From Pseudobutyrivibrio sp. OR37 (lineage in GTDB: Bacteria > Bacillota > Clostridia > Lachnospirales > Lachnospiraceae): a stretch of 64,000 bases of DNA. How positions within the stretch are numbered: the first letter of the stretch is position 1; each line of letters begins with the position of its first letter. Below are positions 58,838 to 64,000 of the stretch, piece by piece. The stretch is from assembly GCF_900113655.1 (NCBI RefSeq), contig NZ_FOQF01000007.1:62001-126000 (forward strand). Direction: 5' to 3'. The notes beneath the pieces were generated by a model. The model was not told where the DNA came from and made no database searches. It saw only the letters and a list, made by a program, of their open reading frames with translations. Position numbers and translations under genes: made by a program.

Positions 58838-61783
58838 TTAAGTAAATAATGGCAGTATCTCCTCCATCAAATCATTTCTAAAAGCTTTAATTAACTCCGT
58901 ATAAAACAAAAACTTGGCCAATGGCTCATCTGTTTCTTCTTTATACTTAGCATAATCAGCATTTTCCTTAAGCTTTGTCTCATTCTGAAGCTTGCCATCA
59001 TGATAATTATATGCTTCGTACTTAACCTCATTAAAATCAAGGTACCACTTATCCGCAAATCGCTTGATTTCTGCATCAATTGCAGCGTATCTAGCCACAT
59101 TAATAATCACTGAAATATCCTGACCAACATACTTATCTTTCTGTTTAATAATATCATCCAAAATATCTGCTATAAGCTTACCAAGTTTTGGATTATTATT
59201 AGAATATTCTATAATAAGCTGTTTTATCTGAGCAATATCTACACTAAACTGAACTTCATCGCTATCTTCTTCATCCTGATTAATTGTATCCATAAAGCCT
59301 CTTAGCATTTCAACTATATACTCATAGTCCACTCTCGTTTTAACTAGTGATACAAGCTCATAATCATCAAATACTGGAGGTTCTCCAGGCTCAGGCTTAT
59401 CTTCCTTTAACTCTGCTAGTACATTCTTATACTGAGCCGCGTAATCCTCGTATTGCTCGTGTGAAAATCCTAGCTCCTCTATCATGTAAGATTCATAATT
59501 TGAAAAGGCTCTTAAATGAGCATACGACTTATCTAAATCCCTAAACAACTTCACATACATTTTCTTCTGTTTTTTTGAAAGTCCTGGAACATCGCTAGGT
59601 TGAGGTGTAAGTTCTTTAAGTGCTTTCAAACATATTTTGAATATACGATATATGGTATCAAAATCTTCAACGATAGGATTTCCTTCACCACCTCTGGAAT
59701 AAAGCGCTATAGCATCATCAATTGCTTCCTTCCATTCAAGTGGTGACTGAAAAGTCACAATCTGCCCATACAATTTATTCTTATCATATAAACGATTCGT
59801 TCTAGAAAAAGCCTGAATTATTTCATGTGGTGGTCTAGGTTGTCTATCTATAAACAAAGTTGATAAGCAAGGAGCATCAAATCCTGTTAACAATCTGTCA
59901 ACGACAATAACTATATCTAGCTGCTGGCTTCTCTCAAAGTACTTTGCTTCTTTTCTTGCTAAACGTGAATTGAGATTACTATTGTAAGCTCTTATATTCT
60001 CCAATGAACAATGGGTTCCAAACATTTTATTATAGTCTCTTATTGACTCAGCCATTTTATCTTGGTTAACATTTGATGCTTCTCCATTCTCCGAGATTGA
60101 ATATGTTATAGCAAATCTTGGAAAATCTGGAACTTGCTTGATTATTTCCTCAGAAATCTTTAATTCATCTTTTCCTTCCTTTACCTTTTTAAAATAATCA
60201 TAATACTTCTGCGCCATCTGAATTGAGCTGCAGGTAAGTATCGCACTATATGTCTGCCCCTTTCCATTCTTAAAACCGAGTTTTTCTGCACACTTGTTAA
60301 AAATAACTTCAGTTACCGCTCTCATATGAACTTCAGATTCATAAATTAACGCATTCTTATTTCCATTTTTGGAACCTAAATTTTCAACAAAGAATCCTAA
60401 AACGGCACCATCATGAATAGCTTCTTTTATGGTATAACTATGTAATGGGTTTTCTGCTCCACCATACATTTGTGCAGTTGTTTGTGGTAAATCTCCTTTT
60501 GCACCTTTACCATTCTCTTCAAATATAGGCGTACCCGTAAATCCATACCAAAGACTATTAACAAAAAAATTCTCTAAATCACGTTTCGTTTGAGGTGTTA
60601 CAGCCCTATGACATTCATCTACCACAAAAGCAACCTTCAAGCGTTTTATTTTGTCTATTTTTCTGCCAGTCTTTTTTAACAATCGCTGCATTTTCTGAAC
60701 TGTAGTTACTATCATACAACGTTCCCCACTAGCCATCTTATCTATCAAAGTTGTTGTATAATCCGTATCTTCAACATCTACAGAATCGTTATATGAATAA
60801 GATTTAAAAGCCATTGTTGTCTGCTCGTCCAAGTCTTTTCTATCGATTAAAAACACAGTCAAATCGATACTTGGAATATCCATGAGCAAATTACGAGTTG
60901 CTTTATACGATGTCATTGTTTTTCCAGAACCTGTCGTATGCCAAATAAATCCTGATTCACCTCTTCTTGAAGCATTACGCATAGCTTCTATAGCATGTAC
61001 CTGATATGGACGCAAAATTTGTAAACGCTTCTTGTCTCTGTCAAGTACTGTATATCTAGCAATCATTTCATGTGCTTCTGGAATCCTTAGCACTGCTCTT
61101 GCAAACTCTAGATAATCACTAACCGGATTATTCTCAGGATCTAACCAACGAGTCATAAAGTTTTGTTTTAATTCTGAATCTCTCGCTGGAGCAAAGTATT
61201 TAGTATCAACTTCATTTGATACTACGAACATCTGAACATTTGAAAAAAGACCTCTGAATTTACCCTCAGCAATATATTTTTTAATTTGGTTATAACCGTC
61301 AATATATGAGTGATCCTTATTCTTAAGCTCAATATGAATCATAGGAATACCATTTATGAGAAGTGTCACATCAAACCTACGACTTCTGGCACGCTCATCA
61401 TCGTCCTCTTTAAAGGCCTGATATTGATTAATTACTTCGTATACACTAGTTCCACCGGCTATGTGCTCATTGTTGAGCACCATGAGATGAATTAACTCAC
61501 TACCTCGTTGGATATGTACATAAACTTTTCCATTTTCCCCTACAAGCCATTCACCAGCCTCATAGAACGAGGAGTGAGAAACGTCATTTTTAATCTTTGC
61601 AAATTCTTCGTCTGTCAATGGAACTTCATTTAACTTATTCTTGTTATTTTGCTCTAAAATATATTTAAAATTAGCCCATAATTGGTCTTCGGAACGAATA
61701 TCATTGCGGTAAGTCCACTGTGAATTTCCATTACATAACTGATTAATTAGTCTCTCCTCGATTACTCGCTCTAATTCAGCCAT
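58838..61783 (-). CDS. hsdR: Type I restriction enzyme, R subunit
   Basis: The 981-residue HsdR has an N-terminal nuclease domain (RFDVTLLINGIPMIHIELK, the D...ExK site, near residue 137-155), two RecA-like motor domains with Walker A TTGSGKT and DECH (VDECHRAV), and a C-terminal helical part. It translocates DNA and cuts it when unmodified. The start lies 22 bases after the hsdS stop. Length is typical. Confidence 0.96.
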   Translation of the reverse strand: MAELERVIEERLINQLCNGNSQWTYRNDIRSEDQLWANFKYILEQNNKNKLNEVPLTDEEFAKIKNDVSHSSFYEAGEWLVGENGKVYVHIQRGSELIHLMVLNNEHIAGGTSVYEVINQYQAFKEDDDERARSRRFDVTLLINGIPMIHIELKNKDHSYIDGYNQIKKYIAEGKFRGLFSNVQMFVVSNEVDTKYFAPARDSELKQNFMTRWLDPENNPVSDYLEFARAVLRIPEAHEMIARYTVLDRDKKRLQILRPYQVHAIEAMRNASRRGESGFIWHTTGSGKTMTSYKATRNLLMDIPSIDLTVFLIDRKDLDEQTTMAFKSYSYNDSVDVEDTDYTTTLIDKMASGERCMIVTTVQKMQRLLKKTGRKIDKIKRLKVAFVVDECHRAVTPQTKRDLENFFVNSLWYGFTGTPIFEENGKGAKGDLPQTTAQMYGGAENPLHSYTIKEAIHDGAVLGFFVENLGSKNGNKNALIYESEVHMRAVTEVIFNKCAEKLGFKNGKGQTYSAILTCSSIQMAQKYYDYFKKVKEGKDELKISEEIIKQVPDFPRFAITYSISENGEASNVNQDKMAESIRDYNKMFGTHCSLENIRAYNSNLNSRLARKEAKYFERSQQLDIVIVVDRLLTGFDAPCLSTLFIDRQPRPPHEIIQAFSRTNRLYDKNKLYGQIVTFQSPLEWKEAIDDAIALYSRGGEGNPIVEDFDTIYRIFKICLKALKELTPQPSDVPGLSKKQKKMYVKLFRDLDKSYAHLRAFSNYESYMIEELGFSHEQYEDYAAQYKNVLAELKEDKPEPGEPPVFDDYELVSLVKTRVDYEYIVEMLRGFMDTINQDEEDSDEVQFSVDIAQIKQLIIEYSNNNPKLGKLIADILDDIIKQKDKYVGQDISVIINVARYAAIDAEIKRFADKWYLDFNEVKYEAYNYHDGKLQNETKLKENADYAKYKEETDEPLAKFLFYTELIKAFRNDLMEEILPLFT

Positions 61784-61804
61784 TTTTTGTACCCCCTTTT
61801 TCTC

Positions 61805-63007
61805 CTACTGTGGAAACATATTCTGTAACATATATTTTTTGAATAATTTAAGCTCATCACACTTATTCTGATGAAGGGTGATAAGGTTGTCGAGGTTATC
61901 AAAATATTCACCAATTTTTGTCTGCTCTTCAACAGATGGAAGTCTGATTTCATATTTCAGCATATCACTGATTTTAAGAACTCTATTTCTTCCAGCACCA
62001 CCTGGAGAACATAATTCTAAATACTCCCGAAATTTTCTATCGAGCATTAAGTATTTAAAAAAGTGAGATTTTAATCTCTCATCAAATGAAAACTGTGGAA
62101 ACCTGTGAGAAACAAGCTTTCCAGCATCGCCTTCATCTGTAATTGCTACGGCATGCTCCCATGCAAAAGTTATATTTAAGATAAATTTATCTGCTGCTAC
62201 ACGGTACATTTTAGCTGCTTCAAGTGCTTTACCTTCTTCAACATAACTATGAAAAGTGCCTTTTGCGTGACTTCTAATTCCAACTCGTTCGTATCCTCCG
62301 GTTGGTGTATCTACAGGATCTTCGTATTTTTCAAGAAGCTCGCCTAACTTACGCTGTTCCCAATCTCCAGTAAACCCTTTGAATCGAATTTCAGGAACCT
62401 TTTGCCCTTTTCGAGGGAACATTTTTTGTAGCATTCCTTTCTTCAGAATTGCAAGGTCATCACACTTACGCTGATGAAGGGTGATAAGGTTATCGAGTTG
62501 CTTAAAATTCTCTCCAATTTTACGTTGCTCATTCACATCAGTAGGAAAAGCAATGTCTACTTTTCCTATTTCATCCTTATTTATTTTCATAGGTATTGCG
62601 GTCAACAAAGTACGCTCTCGTAACCCATGTTGAAATGCAGATGACTGAATTGCGTTATTCAAAAAATATGAATCTATACCCTTGGGTTTTAATAATGCCA
62701 AACTAACGTAATATGCAAGCTTTTCGTTTGTTTCTACAACATTAGGAGTACCAACATCCCCTATTCTTGTCATAAGAATATCGCCCTTTTCTGGACGTAC
62801 CTTATAATCCCTTTCGTAGGCTTCTTCTGAGATGTATTTTTCAGATGTCATTGTTGCTATATTTTCAACAGAGAGAAACATAATTCCCTCATCTTGATAG
62901 TCTGGCGTTTGATGAACTCCATCATATACTCCAGCCACATCGGATAACTTACGCTGTTCCCAAGGGGCAGTATACCCCTTGAATCTTATCTTAGGTGTAT
63001 TAGACAT
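61805..63007 (-). CDS. hsdS: Type I restriction specificity subunit
   Basis: A 400-residue HsdS with two target-recognition domains, each preceded by WEQRKLS/WEQRKLG and followed by a conserved helix (LDNLITLHQRKCDDL, LDNLITLHQNKCDEL). It determines the bipartite DNA target. The two halves share identical DNA stretches about 600 bases apart, which may allow exchange of domains by recombination. It starts 4 bases after the hsdM stop. Confidence 0.96.
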   Translation of the reverse strand: MSNTPKIRFKGYTAPWEQRKLSDVAGVYDGVHQTPDYQDEGIMFLSVENIATMTSEKYISEEAYERDYKVRPEKGDILMTRIGDVGTPNVVETNEKLAYYVSLALLKPKGIDSYFLNNAIQSSAFQHGLRERTLLTAIPMKINKDEIGKVDIAFPTDVNEQRKIGENFKQLDNLITLHQRKCDDLAILKKGMLQKMFPRKGQKVPEIRFKGFTGDWEQRKLGELLEKYEDPVDTPTGGYERVGIRSHAKGTFHSYVEEGKALEAAKMYRVAADKFILNITFAWEHAVAITDEGDAGKLVSHRFPQFSFDERLKSHFFKYLMLDRKFREYLELCSPGGAGRNRVLKISDMLKYEIRLPSVEEQTKIGEYFDNLDNLITLHQNKCDELKLFKKYMLQNMFPQ

Positions 63008-63010
63008 ATC

Positions 63011-64000
63011 TTATACCTCCTTAACGATTGACATAAACTCAGTAACAGCATTCTTTGTTTCATCATCGGCATATGCCAACTCGCCTAACATATCAAGGAA
63101 TCTTTCGTTACATTCACGAATTGACACGTTAGTATCTTTGATTGAACCAACAAGCTGTGTTAAATCAATCGCCTCTTCCTCCTCTGAAGTATCAACATAA
63201 CGAGGAATATTAAGGTTAAAATCATTCTTCTCAATCTCATCGTAAGTCACTAATGCTGCGAGCCTATCGATATTTTCACGCTTCTCATATAATTCAAGCA
63301 CCTTATCAATATGCTCTTGATTCATAACATTCTGTTTCTTGTTCTTTTCAAACAGATTTGATGCATCTACAAATAATACATCTCGTCCTTCACGATGCTT
63401 CTTAAGAACAACGATACAAGTAGGAATACTAGTATTGTAGAACATGTTTGCTGGAAGTCCAATTACTGCATATATCGAACCATCTCTAAGCAACTTTTCT
63501 CGAATAACTCCTTCTGCACCTCCTCTAAACAAAACACCATGAGGTAATACAATAGCCATTGTTCCAGTAGCCTTAAGGTGATAGAATCCATGCAATAAGA
63601 ATGCATAATCAGCCTTTGATTTTGGAGCAAGTTTTCCATAATCCATAAATCTTTCATCATTCATGAATCCTTCATTGGCAGACCAATTTGCAGAATATGG
63701 TGGATTCATTACAACACAATCAAAGCCTGTTTCTTCGGTTGTTGGCCAGTCTTTATCTAAAGTATCACCATTTCTAAGTGTCTGGTTTTCAGGCAATACA
63801 CCATGAAGGAACATATTCATACGAGCCAAGTTATATGTAGTATTCATTAACTCTTGTCCATAGTACTTAATGTAATCTGGATTCTTAGAGTATTTCTTAC
63901 ATCTCAAAAGCAACGAGCCTGACCCCATACAAGGATCATATACTTGTAAGCCCTTCTTTTCTTCCTGGCCCATCATTGCTATCCCTGAAACAATCTGTGC
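63011..64000 (-). CDS. hsdM: Type I modification methyltransferase, M subunit (N-terminus beyond window)
   Basis: 330 codons are visible; the frame remains open to the window edge, where upstream residues read AQIVSGIAMM. SAM-binding motif I (DPCMGSGSLLL) and catalytic motif IV NPPYS are both present, so it is an N6-adenine methyltransferase. A complete HsdM of about 500 residues would continue to the right. It is the first gene of hsdM-hsdS-hsdR as far as visible. Confidence 0.95.
   Translation of the reverse strand, partial: AQIVSGIAMMGQEEKKGLQVYDPCMGSGSLLLRCKKYSKNPDYIKYYGQELMNTTYNLARMNMFLHGVLPENQTLRNGDTLDKDWPTTEETGFDCVVMNPPYSANWSANEGFMNDERFMDYGKLAPKSKADYAFLLHGFYHLKATGTMAIVLPHGVLFRGGAEGVIREKLLRDGSIYAVIGLPANMFYNTSIPTCIVVLKKHREGRDVLFVDASNLFEKNKKQNVMNQEHIDKVLELYEKRENIDRLAALVTYDEIEKNDFNLNIPRYVDTSEEEEAIDLTQLVGSIKDTNVSIRECNERFLDMLGELAYADDETKNAVTEFMSIVKEV

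Noticed and set aside
61805-63007. Invertible hsdS shufflon
   Set aside because: The repeats found are direct, not inverted, and no second hsdS copy is in the window; inversion cannot be claimed.

Overview
The window looks like a chromosomal segment of a low-GC, Gram-positive anaerobe of the Lachnospiraceae (Butyrivibrio/Pseudobutyrivibrio-like). This is inferred from gene content: a dusB-greA-lysS neighbourhood, meso-DAP-type MurE, a Tad-like pilus locus with DUF5702/DUF6382-type proteins, and strong AGGAGG ribosome sites. No rRNA or tRNA gene was recognised. Most genes lie on the minus strand.

Layout. 1-4.6 kb: a partial phosphorylase-like gene, a Fic protein, a rhodanese/cyclophilin-like lipoprotein with a VOC protein, a truncated ORF, a compact candidate type I toxin-antitoxin pair (toxin 3358-3465, antisense RNA about 3265-3335), a long imperfect hairpin, and a secreted protein. 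4.8-13 kb: housekeeping run argF-birA-DUF6145-coaX-dusB-greA-MATE-lysS, where LysS carries an extra C-terminal tRNA-binding domain. 13-21.3 kb: cell-wall functions (SleB-like hydrolase, MurG, and dapF-murE-dapA followed by rhomboid, flavodoxin and HIT genes). 21.4-35.3 kb: regulators and small operons, including AraC, an AAA ATPase with three 29-bp-spaced repeats, an orphan HipB-like repressor, two ECF sigma/anti-sigma operons with visible ECF-type promoters, PepF, and an MFS exporter behind a leader peptide and attenuator. 35.4-36.8 kb: a predicted PD-(D/E)XK-type nuclease next to a noncoding array of eight units with an exact 52-bp period. 36.8-44.8 kb: methyltransferase, secA, and the distal part of a Tad-like pilus operon.

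At about 44,836 the Tad operon is cut inside a small pilin-like gene, and an AT-rich island begins that runs to the window end. Its first part is a six-gene module: three tandem tyrosine-recombinase-like proteins, a TnpC-like coiled-coil protein, a Zn-finger protein, and an IS21 IstA-like protein lacking all three DDE acidic residues. The outer end carries three 20-bp direct repeats of the kind bound by IstA/TnsB proteins. Further in are a SLOG protein, an RNase H-fold-like protein, a serine recombinase, a divergent pair of small HTH regulators, and a defence cluster (FRG-domain protein plus type I restriction-modification hsdM-hsdS-hsdR, with hsdM cut by the window edge).

The most unusual things are the 52-bp palindromic array beside the nuclease gene, the six-gene recombinase module with its inactive-looking transposase homologue, the candidate type I toxin-antitoxin locus, and the attenuator ahead of the MFS exporter. 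All functions are read from sequence and family memory; no database search was run.
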